Positions 38,061 through 48,835 of a stretch of DNA of 64,000 nt are shown in pieces. Where the stretch lies: assembly GCF_015832195.1 (NCBI RefSeq), contig NC_052018.1:63983666-64047665 (forward strand). Direction: 5' to 3'. The DNA is from Motacilla alba alba (taxonomy: Eukaryota; Chordata; Aves; Passeriformes; Motacillidae). Within the stretch, counting starts at the first letter, position 1; every line of letters starts with the position of its first letter. Made by a program: the position numbers and the translations under genes. Under the pieces are notes generated by a model. It did no database searches and had not been told where the DNA came from. It saw only the letters and a list, made by a program, of their open reading frames with translations.

Positions 38061-41000
38061 GTGAGAAAAGATGGTGTTGGTGGACCTTGTCTTCTCTCCC
38101 TCTCTCTCTCTTTTAAGAGACAGAGGTAGGACTTTTATGATCCTCAATACTATTGTGTCTGAGCACTTCTAAGCCTGCTCCAAGCTGCCAAGAATTACGG
38201 GCTCCCAATGTAATATCCATGGGTTTGTGGGTTTTCCATTCAAATGACACATGCTGTGTCCCAGCCCAGGCTGAAGGGAGGACCAAGAAAAGCACCCATC
38301 TCCTCCTGCACCTCAGCTCTGTGCCTGGCTTTCAGCACTCACCAGGCACAGCTGCCCCTGCAGTGGCACTGCTGCCTGGGGGCTTCTCTGAGACGGGCTG
38401 GGGCTGTCACTCCCCTTATGTGGGACCTTATTACGAACCTTTCTGATGTGGAGCTCTGCAGGTGCAGTGGGCAATGACCATCAGGCTACACGCTACCAAC
38501 ACTATCCTCTCCTGTGGGCCTGCTTTCTGACCATCATTCTTCTCTTTTATACTTGTGTTTGATGTTATTTTCCTCCAGTGTATTTTATTTTCCATTTCTG
38601 GAATCACATTTACATTTACAGTGCAATTGTCACTGAAAAGGGACTGCCTTCATCTGCAACTTTAAACAAGACAGGAATGGAGAATTATTCACATTGTAAG
38701 GGTGGGAAAATGTGATTTAAATGGTGCAAAAAACTTATATAGCAAAGTCTCCCTGAATATTTAAAGTTTCAGCAGCTTAGCTGAAAGAAGTATAGCAAGA
38801 TACTCAGCAGTGATTTATAAAAACAGCCTTATGCCTTGGCCAGGCCAGATTTTACCATCGTTTCTGGTGTTCATTAGCATCTCACTGCACATGTTGTCCC
38901 ATTGATCCCAATGGAACAAGCCCACACAATAGACTTCTATTCAAGGGTGCTGAAGGCAGTCCATTCGCCCATCCCCAAACACTGAGACATGGCAAAGGTT
39001 TGTGAATAGACTGCAGATAATTTTTGTTGGGTCTTCTAGAATTTGTACTAGCCTATTATCAACCTGTAAATATTCACTGGTAACATGTATTGTTTAAAAT
39101 TGAGATACAAAATGAGACAAGGATTTTTTTTTCTTTCTCTAGTGAGTTTTCCATGCTTTTGAATGTGTAGTGGAAAAATTATTCAATAATTTCTATGACT
39201 TTATTTGTTTTCACTATAACTATGAAAACTAAATTGCATTACACTTGTTTCTGAAATGGCAATACATTTTAATCTTTATTGGTTAGAACACCAATGCTTT
39301 CTCACTGAGATAACTGTAAATATTTGAGAAGATTACTTAACCTCAGTGCATCTGGGGTTTCTGATCGGGAGAATTTGGGGGGAGGATGAGGCCAGCTCTA
39401 CCGTACTCTGTATCCATCTCCCACCCTGTTTACAGCTGATATTTAAATACCCTGTATGACTTAAAGAATAACATAGTAATCACCAGCTATTAAACCAGTG
39501 AGGGAGAGAGTTCTTAAAAGTCATTGTGTGAGTTTCAGTATCAAGCGTAAGAGATGGAGAAAGTTCACAGTAATAAGAATGCAAATAACTGCAAATTACA
39601 TGGAAGAGCAGAAATAAAAAGAAAACTTGCTCATTTGAGAATGTTAATATTTTAGGTGTGAACATGGGCCAGAACATAAAGGTGAAAATAAATACAGGCC
39701 TTTGAGCAGAATTATTATCCTTCAACACTGTATCAAGCCAGATGTGATTCTAAACAATGTGACAAGTTGTTGTTTTTTTTGTTTTTTTTTGCCAGGACTA
39801 TCAGGTTTAGCCCATTCAACATTCCTGAAGTGTGCATCACTGTCTGAGCACTACATATGGGCAACATGTATCACAGTCTCAGCTCTGTAGCTGTGTTTTC
39901 GAGATAATGCAAGTTTCACCAACCAGGTAAAACGGAACTATTTAGTGGATGCATAATCAATAATACTGACAGGTTTGTTCTGGTTTGGTGGGGTTTTTTG
40001 TTTGTTTGTTTGGTTTTGTTTGGGTTTGTTTTTTTTTTTTTCTGGAATTCTAATGATAGCAAAATATTTCACTGTTGGCTGTTACTGTGGCATGTCTGAT
40101 AGGTCAAGAAACATTCAAACTGATTTTCTAGAGTCTTTTCTCTTTGTAGAATGCAGGTTTCAGGTGCAGTCACTACAGGGCAAAAAGAAAGGAATTACAT
40201 GCAAACTATTCATTAAGTGGTTTTTATTATTTATGGAAACTAATTTCATACTTTCAGTAGAAAATGTCATATAACAGAGGATTAACAATTTGCACATCTC
40301 TAATGAATTAGACTTTGATTTTTAAGATTTTATTACTAAGGTTTTGTGCCATATTTTTTCCAGAAGTTTTGCAAATCAGTATTTAAATACAGAAAATAAA
40401 ATGTCATCCTTAACTAACTGCACTGGAATGTCTGTCAGTTATTTCCTTTAAGTTTAAATTATTTCCAGAAGCAGTGCCTGGTATGGACCTAATCCTGCTG
40501 TTTTCTGCAGAGTACCTGGAAGATATCAGTAAGTGCTCCAGTTTCATAATTAAAGAGTGAGGAGAATTTGTTCTGACCCCTTGTTACCAACGAATTTAAA
40601 ACTGTATGAATACAAAAGAATGTTTCTCCATTCAGGCAGAAGAATTTTATCTCTGGGTCTATCTGTCTGCAGAACTTGGCTACAGCAGCCAGGACAGCCT
40701 TCTTTTGCCTTCCCAGTCACTGCCCTCATATTGCCCTGCTGCCAGAAAGCAAATTCGTGATAAACACAAGAACTAAAACAGTCTTTCAGCCTATTCACTT
40801 TGGCGATGTCAAAGTGTCAGATGACAAGATGCTATCAATCTGAATTATACTGTCAATCTAAATGAAATCCATTAGTACATCTTGAGCAAAAGCAGCAAGC
40901 AGTTAGGGAATCTCAGCTGTCCTCTCTAAAATAAAATGTGCGCTGTTTAGAAACAACCAAATTTCAGCTTTAGCACCCAGTGCGGTGCAGCACAACCCCT

Positions 41001-41459
41001 TTGTAGCAGCACTTCTCTCACAGAGAACCAGCTGAGAGCTTTCTTTTAATGCAGTGATCTTGGCTTCCTCAATTGTATCAACAACTACTCGTAGTGCTAA
41101 CAGTTGTAACTACTTTTGTACCGAAAGCACGGTTGTCAAATGTCAAAAATAAATTAAAACCAAGTGGAGATAGCGAAAACTAATAGCAAGAAACCATAAA
41201 ACGAATAGGCTTCTAATAAACCCAAAAGAAAAATACATAACACTGGTGTAAGTAGTTTTCGTATCATTAATTAGATTCTATGTTGCTGGCCAGATCAATA
41301 AAGTCAAGGGGAGACAAGATTTAATATTCTGTCATAGTGACACTGTACAAGAGCAAAGTACATCCAATTTCCATACCAAACTCTATGATAATTCGAAATC
41401 GCACACTGCCTAAAGCGCATCCATTAACTACAATCCAGTGTTTGAAAAGGCACAATTTC

Positions 41460-42065
41460 TGTTCGGAGTAGCCTCTAAACCCAAAATCCTGCCGGGTACG
41501 TAGCGGGTTGGGTCCCCCGCTGTCCGGCTCGGTGCCGGCGCTGTGCGGGACGGGACGCTCCTGCACCTGATACTCTGAGCGTCCCCGAGCAGTTTGTCTT
41601 TCCATAAAAAACACGTTCCCTTCCTCACCAAATCTCTGTGCCTTTATGAAAATAGAAATTAAAAGGTGGGATAGAGCACGTTAATTTGATATAGCTACCA
41701 CCTAGCCGTATTTTCCACCCTCTCCGACTCCCCGAATAGTGAAACATTTGGTGTTCTGTCTCCTGGGGGTTAATTTCGTTGCTGTGCCGTCGGGGGCAGT
41801 TTGGCTGTTGACTGAACCGCGACTTCTCCGCAGCCCTATCCCGAATGTCCCTGGCCGGGGGATGGCGGGCATTTGTCCGGCGCGGAGCGACAGTGGCGAG
41901 CGCAGCCAGCGCTCCGAGGCAGCGCGTACCCCCGCCCGCCGCCGGGACGGGACGGGACGGGGCGGCCCCGCCAATCTCCGCCGGCTTAGCCGAAAGGGTC
42001 CGGGAGGGTCTTCTCCCACTTGCCCGCGCCCAAGAGTGCCAATTTCTACCCACCGCTCTGCTGTG
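41460..42065. other. CpG island, left edge of OLIG3 domain
   Basis: This is dense in CpG and GC compared with the AT-leaning DNA to the left, densest at 41480-41590 and 41810-42030. It contains a four-run G-quadruplex motif at 41944-41962. It ends abruptly at a long CTTT repeat. No gene is recognised. It is likely part of the broad CpG-island domain typical of developmental regulators. Confidence 0.65.
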
Positions 42066-42071
42066 CCTTTA

Positions 42072-42360
<289 letters not shown>

Positions 42361-42429
42361 TTTTTCTCCCTCTATCTCTCTTCCTGTGTCTTTTCCCTCT
42401 ATTCATCTATCTTTTCCTTTCGAGCTGCA

Positions 42430-43335
42430 AAGGAAAGCAGCGAGGAAGGCTGGGTGCGTCAGGCAGCGTTACGACCAGCAATCATTCTGGAGAAGGGCTG
42501 CTGATTTCCGAAACGACTTTCCTGGCGGGGATCCCTGCGCTCGGGATTTAACCTTGCGTATCTTTCCCAACTCCTTCCTTCGCCCTAAGGCGACCCCGAG
42601 CGGAGCCGAGTCCAGCCGCCCCGTCCCGTGAGGGGGACGCTGCGGCAGTGCAGGCGGGACTGGCCCGCACAGCCGACACAGGGGCGCTGGGAAGCAGCGA
42701 CATCCCCGGGGAAAGGGAGAGAAAATTGTTACTAATATTCCTTCGAGTGACAAGTCCACCTTTTCTCCCCGCCCCTCCCGCCCCGCGGCGCACCGGTGGC
42801 TCCGTGGTCCGGCATCGTCCCCCGGCCCCATCCCGAGGAATCCCCAAGCCCGGAGGTGAGCGGGGCTCGCAGGAGCTCTCTCTGCCGGACATGAGGACAG
42901 GACCCCTCCTGTTGCTTGTCCCCCGACGGCACCTTTTTGCCTTCCTCCTCTCTGTCCCCGTCGGATTTGAACTTTCCCACACCAAGATGCGCGTCTGCTC
43001 CGGAGCGGCGGACGCGGGAACCACGGGTAGCAGCTGTGGCCCTTCGAGCAGCCTCCAAACCGGGGCCGGGGCTTTTCCCCGATCCTGTGCGGTTTTCTGC
43101 CGCTGTCGCCGTCACCGTATCAATTTTTATTCATTTGCTTCACCCCAGCTCCACGGGAGAAAAGGACTCAGGGAGGAGCGGGCAGCCCCTAGGAGCCACC
43201 AGGAGAGCGGCTCTGCGGGGTGCGGAGACCGGCGGCGCCCGGCTCTGTGGGGTCGGACGGCCCTGGGGACTCCGGGCCCGGCCGAGTTTCCTGCCTTATG
43301 TCCGGCAAACGTGTCAGCTTAGGAAAAGTCTAGGA
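42430..43335. other. CpG island, about 2 kb upstream of OLIG3
   Basis: This is GC- and CpG-rich sequence between two polypyrimidine repeats. Frames are open on both strands because AT-rich stop codons are rare, and none resembles a known protein. An unspliced or non-coding transcript cannot be excluded. Confidence 0.6.
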
Positions 43336-43425
43336 CGGCTTACGGCTTTCACGGTGGAAGCGAGATAAAGACGAGATCGCGTTCGGTTACTTATGATATA
43401 TTCTCCTAAACTATATTTCTTTCCT

Positions 43426-43572
43426 CTTTTCTTTTCTTTTCTTTTCTTTTCTTTTCTTTTCTTTTCTTTTCTTTTCTTTTCTTTTCTTTTCTTTTCTTTT
43501 CTTTTCTTTTCTTTTCTTTTCTTTTCTTTTCTTTTCTTTTCTTTTCTTTTCTTCTTTTTTCTTTTCCTTCTC
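43426..43572 (+). repeat. (CTTTT)25 polypyrimidine microsatellite
   Basis: A perfect pentanucleotide array of 25 units runs from 43426 to 43550, followed by about 20 bases of degraded C/T sequence. It has the same strand orientation as the CTTT, TTCC and TTCCC arrays nearby. Confidence 0.97.
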
Positions 43573-43739
43573 ACCGCAGGATTTACTGACAGTGCTAGAA
43601 TCAGAAGGCTTTCATTTTGCTCAGCAGATTAACCACAGTTAAACTCAGTCGGATGAAAATATCCCTCTTTTTCTGACTCTTCGCCCTCCTCGGGGCATGG
43701 ACACTATGGAGGAACGAATTCCTGCCAAGATTTCTTCCG

Positions 43740-44850
43740 GCCCCTGAGCACCTTTTGGAAAGTGGACACTCAGCCCGTCAGTTTCCTCCGAGAGAGGGGG
43801 GCACCAGGGCCAGCTCCGGGAGTTCCAGGGGTGGCGCGGGTGGCTCCCGCCCTGTCCAGTCTGACAGCCCCGCACTCATCGCGCACGCACCGCCGGGGCT
43901 GCGAGGATCCGATGGACCGCACGCCCTTCCCCGGGCACGAAGGCTGCTCCCACCGCCGTCCCCGCAGGGGAATTCTCACCTCCCCATCCCGAGAGACCTC
44001 GCGGGCGGTCACGCCGGTTCGATCCGCACCCGGGGCAAAGGCAGACACGGGGCCGAGAGCCGAGGTGGCGGCACCCGCCCCGGCTGCCCCGCCCGCCTTG
44101 CCCGGCCGAGTCCCGAGCAGCCCGGCCCCACGCACCCTCCTCCCTTCTCCGCGCCGCCTCCGGCTGCGGCCGGTGCCCGGGACCCATCTACTTACTGGCG
44201 CGAACGCCTGGGGCTGTTTGCAGAGCTGCCCCCCGAGCCGGCTCCCTTCCCGCCTGCGTCCGACCCGACCCTGTCGGTGGCACCGACGGCGGCTCCGGCC
44301 GCCCCGCCGCGCCGCCCCCCGCCGCAGCCCGAGGTCAGCGGAGCCCCGGGGGCCGCCGGCCACCCCTCCCGCCGCCAAGCACACCGGTCTGCCGCCGCAA
44401 CCTGGCTTTCCCCGTTTATTTAAAGGGAGTCACTGGCCCGCGGGGAGGCGGGTTTCCCAGCCCGCACCTTCCCGCGGCTGATGTCCGAGTTACCATCGCT
44501 CATTTAAACAAAGCGGCTACCCAGGTACGAGGCAGTTGCGGCCAGCCCTCCCAGGCGAGGCCGGCCGGTGCCGCACCACACGCCCCGGCCGGGGGGGACA
44601 GGGAAAGGGGGAGGGAAAGGCGAACAAAGCGTGGAGCCGCGGCCGGAGCCGGGCATGCTGTAGGGACGGGGGCGACCGACGTCCCCCAACCCCTCCCGCC
44701 CTAGCGGAGGGGCTTCCCCTGGCGGCTTCTGCCCGCTGCCGCCCGCCACCGGGGTTTGCTGGCCGGCCCCTCTCAGGCACGCAGCCCCTCGCAGCCCCCT
44801 GCCTCCCTACTGTAGACGGGATGAGGTTTTATATTGGAAATGAGGAGGCA
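43740..44850. other. CpG island upstream of the OLIG3 promoter
   Basis: This is the most CpG-rich block upstream of the gene, ending about 250 bases before the TATA box. Overlapping open frames on both strands are Pro/Ala/Arg/Gly-rich and unrecognisable, as expected from GC-rich non-coding DNA. It contains a G-quadruplex motif at 44591-44615 and a CATTTAAACAAAG word near 44500 that resembles FOX or SOX sites. Confidence 0.65.
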
Positions 44851-44859
44851 GGGGGAGGA

Positions 44860-45092
44860 GAAGGCGCGCACACGGACGGTGAGTGTGCGGTGTCAATCAG
44901 AGGGGTTTTGTGTCTCCTTGACTCCTGATGGTCCGTGGCTGAGGTGTCCCGGGTGGCACCACAATGAATATGAATAGGGGTCCTTGCTAAATGGGACAGT
45001 CAAAGCGCACCGCCCTGAATAATGGCACGTCATCCTAACTAGACCATTATACATAGGAGGGCTCCTTTTGTCTCTGCTCTCTGCTGCAGCTC
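44860..45092 (+). promoter_or_regulatory. OLIG3 proximal promoter region
   Basis: This is AT-richer sequence just upstream of the TATA box, between CpG-rich blocks. Visible motif-like words are GTGTCAATCA at 44890-44899 (9 of 10 bases of the PBX/PREP composite TGATTGACAG on the other strand), ATGAATATGAATA at 44964-44976 (POU-like), and CACGTCA at 45026-45032 (CRE half-site). The region also contains CCATTATACATAGG near 45043. Proximity to the TATA box supports a promoter role. The individual sites are inferences. Confidence 0.45.
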
Positions 45093-45100
45093 TATAAAAG
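45093..45100 (+). promoter_or_regulatory. TATA box of OLIG3 core promoter
   Basis: A consensus TATAAAAG lies about 290 bases before the OLIG3 ATG. Transcription would be expected to start about 25-32 bases downstream, near 45121-45128. It sits in a less GC-rich gap between CpG-rich upstream DNA and the CDS, as expected for a focused tissue-specific promoter. The position is read directly; its function is inferred. Confidence 0.7.
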
Positions 45101-45122
45101 CCCCTCTTTTTCAAGCTGAGGT

Positions 45123-45389
45123 TAGTCCAAGCATACACTAACTAGCCATCCTGTAAACAGGCTGAGTAACCGGGTGGGGGGAGAGAGAGAGAGAGAGAGG
45201 AGACATTGGAGAGACAGAGGGCTGAGGGGCTTGTTTCCTCTTCCTCCAGCATTTCCAGCCCTTCGCTGGCAGACCCTGCCGTCCGTTTATTTCCTTTTCG
45301 TTTTGTTTTTGTTGCTTTTTGAAGGAGAGTTGTCTTGTTCCGCCACCTCCAGAGCAGGGAAGAGTTTCTTGCTCAGAAGCCTGAATACA
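45123..45389 (+). other. OLIG3: Predicted 5' untranslated region of OLIG3
   Basis: This is the stretch between the inferred start site and the OLIG3 ATG. It contains no ATG in any frame, so no upstream ORF would compete. A (GA)n run at 45181-45199 follows a G-rich stretch at 45172-45181. Its left end is estimated from the TATA box and is uncertain by several bases. Confidence 0.5.
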
Positions 45390-46211
45390 ATGAATTCTGA
45401 CTCCAGCTCTGTCTCCAGCAGAGCTTCCTCGCCAGACATGGATGAGATGTACCTGAGAGACCATCACCACCACCACCACCACCACCACCACCAAGACAGC
45501 CGGCTCAACTCAGTCTCCTCCACTCAGAACGATCTGGTGCAGAAGATGTCTGGGGAAGGCCTCACCAGGAACGGTTCCAAGGCCGGAGGGGAAGGCAGCA
45601 AGTACAAAATCAAGAAGCAGCTTTCGGAGCAGGACCTGCAGCAGCTGCGGCTGAAGATCAACGGGCGGGAGCGTAAGAGGATGCACGACCTCAACCTCGC
45701 TATGGACGGACTGCGGGAGGTGATGCCCTACGCTCACGGACCTTCCGTGAGGAAACTCTCCAAAATCGCCACCCTCCTGCTAGCCAGAAACTATATCCTG
45801 ATGCTCACCAGCTCCCTGGAGGAGATGAAGAGGCTAGTTGGGGAAATCTACGGGGGACACCACTCGGCCTTTCACTGCGGCACGGTGGGACACTCCGCCG
45901 GGCACCCGCCGCACGCCGCCGGCACTGTGCACCAGGTGCATCCCATCCTCGGCAGCGCCTTGTCCTCCGCCAACACCTCCTCCTCCCTGTCCGCCTCCCT
46001 GCCGGCCATCGGCACCATCCGGCCCCCACACTCCCTCCTCAAGACCCCCTCGACGCCCCCCGCCCTGCAGCTCGGCAGCGGCTTCCAACACTGGGCCGGC
46101 TTGCCGTGCCCCTGCACCATCTGCCAGATGCCTCCCCCGCCCCACCTCTCGGCCCTCACCGCCTCCAACATGGCCAGGATCTCGGGGGAGACCAAGGACC
46201 TCCTGAAGTGA
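45390..46211 (+). CDS. OLIG3: Oligodendrocyte transcription factor 3 (OLIG3), complete single-exon CDS
   Basis: This encodes a 273-residue nuclear class II bHLH transcription factor of the OLIG family. In vertebrates OLIG3 specifies dorsal neural-tube progenitors in spinal cord and hindbrain. Residues 1-16 are Ser-rich, and residues 25-34 are ten consecutive histidines. A basic KYKIKK segment begins at 71. The bHLH spans about 86-146: basic region with [12 protein letters not shown] (91-102), loop around [10 protein letters not shown], second helix beginning [12 protein letters not shown] (123-134). The C-terminal half is rich in Pro, Ser and Thr. It carries the OLIG3-type block [11 protein letters not shown] with cysteines 240, 242 and 245, and ends KDLLK. 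Length matches the mammalian protein (about 272). The start is the first in-frame ATG, with A at -3. The frame stays open upstream only to a GTG at 45174, which is not a plausible start. The CDS is intact, with no frameshift or intron needed. OLIG3 rather than OLIG2 is indicated by the N-terminus and the Cys block. Confidence 0.98.
   Translation: MNSDSSSVSSRASSPDMDEMYLRDHHHHHHHHHHQDSRLNSVSSTQNDLVQKMSGEGLTRNGSKAGGEGSKYKIKKQLSEQDLQQLRLKINGRERKRMHDLNLAMDGLREVMPYAHGPSVRKLSKIATLLLARNYILMLTSSLEEMKRLVGEIYGGHHSAFHCGTVGHSAGHPPHAAGTVHQVHPILGSALSSANTSSSLSASLPAIGTIRPPHSLLKTPSTPPALQLGSGFQHWAGLPCPCTICQMPPPPHLSALTASNMARISGETKDLLK
45462..45491 (+). repeat. OLIG3: CAC trinucleotide run encoding ten histidines in OLIG3
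   Basis: One CAT and nine consecutive CAC codons encode His 25-34. Mammalian OLIG3 has a His-rich segment at the same place, but as I recall it is shorter and interrupted. The almost pure codon run suggests recent slippage expansion and possible length variation. Confidence 0.9.
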
Positions 46212-46350
46212 CTCGGCGGGGCTCCCCCGGCCGCTGGGGCTGCGCCGGAGCCGGCGCTCCCACGGACGGAGAGGGGGCTGCGGCCGGTCCCCCCCGGGGC
46301 CGCCGACGGACCTGCCCCCGCCCGCCAAGCCCCCTGTAACACGGGATTAG
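45590..46350. other. CpG island covering the OLIG3 coding exon
   Basis: CpG density rises through the CDS and peaks in the C-terminal half and first 140 bases of the 3' UTR. Composition then falls sharply to A/T- and U-rich UTR. Confidence 0.6.
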
Positions 46351-46448
46351 TGTAGTAAGGACCTTGCAAAGGTAATGTTCCACCCGGCTCCTCGGGCGAT
46401 GCTTTCTTATTATACTAAACTGGAAAAAAAAAGTCCCTGTTGTAAAAA

Positions 46449-46494
46449 GAATGATGATGATAATAATAATAATGATAATAATAATAATAATAAT
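46449..46494 (+). repeat. Trinucleotide ATA/ATG repeat in OLIG3 3' UTR
   Basis: These are alternating GAT and AAT triplets, mostly pure ATA units, transcribed in the predicted 3' UTR. Confidence 0.85.
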
Positions 46495-46623
46495 GCCGCT
46501 GATGGTAATCAAATGTAAATGATTCCTTAAAATGTATGTAAAAGGAAAAAAAAAAAAAAAAGACATGGTTGTTATTGTAGTGTTCGCAGCTACCAAGAGA
46601 CGATGAAATCGGTTCGGGGCTTT

Positions 46624-46625
46624 CC

Positions 46626-46661
<36 letters not shown>
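46624..46661 (+). repeat. C10-T28 homopolymer tract in OLIG3 3' UTR
   Basis: Ten C are followed directly by 28 T. This is a slippage-prone tract whose exact length is unreliable in most assemblies. Confidence 0.9.
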
Positions 46662-47540
46662 CCCGGGCTTTTCCTTCCTTTCCTTTCGCACGGCGACACC
46701 TCCGAAATTTCCCGTTCCAAACCTGGCTGCGGAAGCGCAGCGGCGGCCCAAGGTAGACTGGAGAGAGCGTGCATGCTTTCCGCCCCAGCTTGTCACCCGT
46801 GGGGACCGGCCACAGGCGGCTCCCCTGGCAACAGGGACTTCCGAGAGAATTCACTGAAGTTTTCGAGTGTGCTTTAAGGTTTGGGGTTTTTGTGGGTTTT
46901 TGTTTTGTTTGTTTTGTTTTTACAGATTTGGTTATGATGCGGTTTTGTTTTGGGTTTTTTGTTTGTTTGTTTTTTGGTTAGTTTTTTGTTTTTTTGTTTT
47001 TTTTTTTTTTTTTTTTTTTTAGTTTTTCTTCTTCCCTCTGTGAAGAAAAAAGAAAAAGAAATAAAACAAAAAAGGAGGAAAATAGTGCAAAACACAGCAC
47101 AACCCCCCAGCAGATCTGTTTTGCCAAATCTCCCATCTCCTGCTCTCGCTGAAGTGTGTTGATTTAGCTGTCTGAGGTACAAATTTCTGTTGCTGGCTCT
47201 GGGTTTATTAGTGTTTGCTATTTTTATTGTTGTTGTATTGTTTGGTTTTGGTTTTGTTTTCTTTTAAAATTTTTTTGTTATGGTTTGGTTTTGCATGCGG
47301 GGTCAGGTCTTGCCAGATCGGTGATTTGTATATCTAAATCGGAAGCTTTGTTGCTGTTGATTTCTTTTTCGATGTGTTTTCCTGGGACATTGTTTGAAAT
47401 AATGTTATTCTTCATTTCGTTCGTTTGTTTGTTTTCGGTTGGGGCCTCAAAGACACCACCATGTCTTTATTTTTTATATATTCTTGATAATAACTATCGA
47501 TATATTTATTATTGACCAGTGTTTCTGGATGAGATTTCCA

Positions 47541-47546
47541 AATAAA
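47541..47546 (+). terminator. Polyadenylation signal AATAAA, probable OLIG3 3' end
   Basis: A canonical AATAAA lies in AT-rich sequence 1.33 kb after the stop codon. T/G-rich sequence follows at about 47568-47590, as expected for a downstream element. Composition then switches to CpG-rich DNA. I saw no better hexamer in the expected range. Confidence 0.6.
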
Positions 47547-47569
47547 GTAAAAAATTAATTCCAAGCTGC

Positions 47570-48070
47570 CTGTTTCGCCTTTGTCCGGGTCTGGAAGATG
47601 AGAAAAGGCGCCGTATTTGATGGCTTTGGGTCTCGCCAGGACTTGCCGGGCCCAGCTAGAGGAGGCTGGCACAGCTCCGTGTGCCCTGCCTCGGAAGCAG
47701 CCGCGGAGCCGATGTCCTCAGGTGTGTGTGAGCTGCCGGGCGGGTTCCGGCAGCTTCCCAGCGGGCTGGGAGCCGCCAGGAATCGGGGTGGCCCATGGCC
47801 AGCGCCGGCCGCGGGAGGACGGGCCGCGGGCAGCGCTGGGGAGTTTATGGGCAATAACTTTGTTTTTCTTTTGAGAACTAGTTTTCAGTCCTATTTTTTC
47901 GCGAGGGAAATGATAGGATGGGCAGGGCCGGGAAAGGCAGTTCTGCCCCGCCGGGAGGCGGCTCTCCGTGGAGATGAGCGCGGCTGGCGGCTCCCAGCGC
48001 TCGGCACACGGCAGCGAGGTCCTGCACCCCCGGCCAGCCCTGGCCCTGGCTCACGCCAAAGGGGATGCCC
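47570..48070. other. CpG-rich block just downstream of OLIG3
   Basis: CpG-rich sequence resumes immediately after the putative polyadenylation site. It has no recognisable coding content. It could be a separate CpG island or an antisense or lncRNA promoter. Confidence 0.5.
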
Positions 48071-48412
48071 GGGAGGGACCTGAAGAAACAGGAGAAGGCG
48101 ACTCCCCCTGAGCCGTAAGTTGAGCGGTGACAGAGGAAGGATGGATGGGGCATTTAAACCGAAATGCCAAACAACTTTCAGAAAGGCATCTGTGGGCGAC
48201 CGGTGAGCGGGCTGTGCAATTCTGCAGCACCCAAGCCAGCGTTAAGACATAAGCACGCATACACAAACATTTGAAAATGAAAATAATGTGTATTTACCTC
48301 CAAAACACGAACTAACAATTCACATAAAAAAACTCCCTGCCGTAAATCACTTCCTGCCTGAAGTAAATCCTTACAGCAATTCAGCAAGATGATCAAGAGA
48401 TGCTGCAGTTTC

Positions 48413-48835
48413 TTTCCTTCCTTCCTTCCTTCCTTCCTTCCTTCCTTCCTTCCTTCCTTCCTTCCTTCCTTCCTTCCTTCCTTCCTTCCTTCCTTCCTCC
48501 TTCCTTCCTTCCTTCCTTCCTTCCTTCCTTCCTTCCTTCCTTCCTTCCTTCCTTCCTTCCTTCCTTCTTCCTTCCTTCCTTCCTTCCTTCCTTCCTTCCT
48601 TCCTTCCTTCCTTCCTTCCTTCCTTCCTTCCTTCCTTCCTTCCTTCCTTCCTTCCTTCCTTCCTTCCTTCCTTCCTTCCTTCCTTCCTTCCTTCCTTCCT
48701 TCCTTCCTTCCTTCCTTCCTTCCTTCCTTCCTTCCTTCCTTCCTTCCTTCCTTCCTTCCTTCCTTCCTTCCTTCCTTCCTTCCTTCCTTCCTTCCTTCCT
48801 TCCTTCCTTCCTTCCTTCCTTCCTTCCTTCCTTCC
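48413..48835 (+). repeat. (TTCC)n polypyrimidine microsatellite, about 105 units
   Basis: This is 423 bases of TTCC repeat with only two phase-shifting interruptions, near 48497 and 48566. It is the longest microsatellite in the window. Hundreds of residues of open frame run through it on both strands, purely because the unit contains no stop codon. Confidence 0.98.

Larger units (their letters stand above)
35501..41459. other. Gene-free DNA left of the OLIG3 CpG domain
   Basis: No gene is seen. It contains (TTAA)n near 35894-35911, a CTAT repeat, several T-rich runs (39771-39790, 40003-40041) and the HNF1-type candidate element at about 37780-38060. Confidence 0.5.
46212..47546 (+). other. 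OLIG3: Predicted 3' untranslated region of OLIG3
   Basis: This is about 1.3 kb of non-coding sequence from the stop codon to the first good AATAAA. The first 150 bases are GC-rich, then composition switches to strongly U/G-rich. It contains an ATA/ATG trinucleotide run (about 46449-46494), an A run near 46544-46561, C10T28 at 46624-46661, a T24 run at 46997-47020 and many GTTTT-like words at 46880-47420. The A run could cause internal oligo-dT priming. The extent depends on the polyadenylation call. Confidence 0.55.

Noticed and set aside
43755..44481. Overlapping 200-240 codon Pro/Ala/Arg-rich frames on both strands
   Set aside because: This is expected from a CpG island where stop codons are rare. 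There are no recognisable domains and no transcription signals.
45174..45389. N-terminal extension of OLIG3 by 72 codons
   Set aside because: It starts at GTG within the predicted 5' UTR and GA repeat. The family starts at the MNSDSSS methionine, which is the first ATG.
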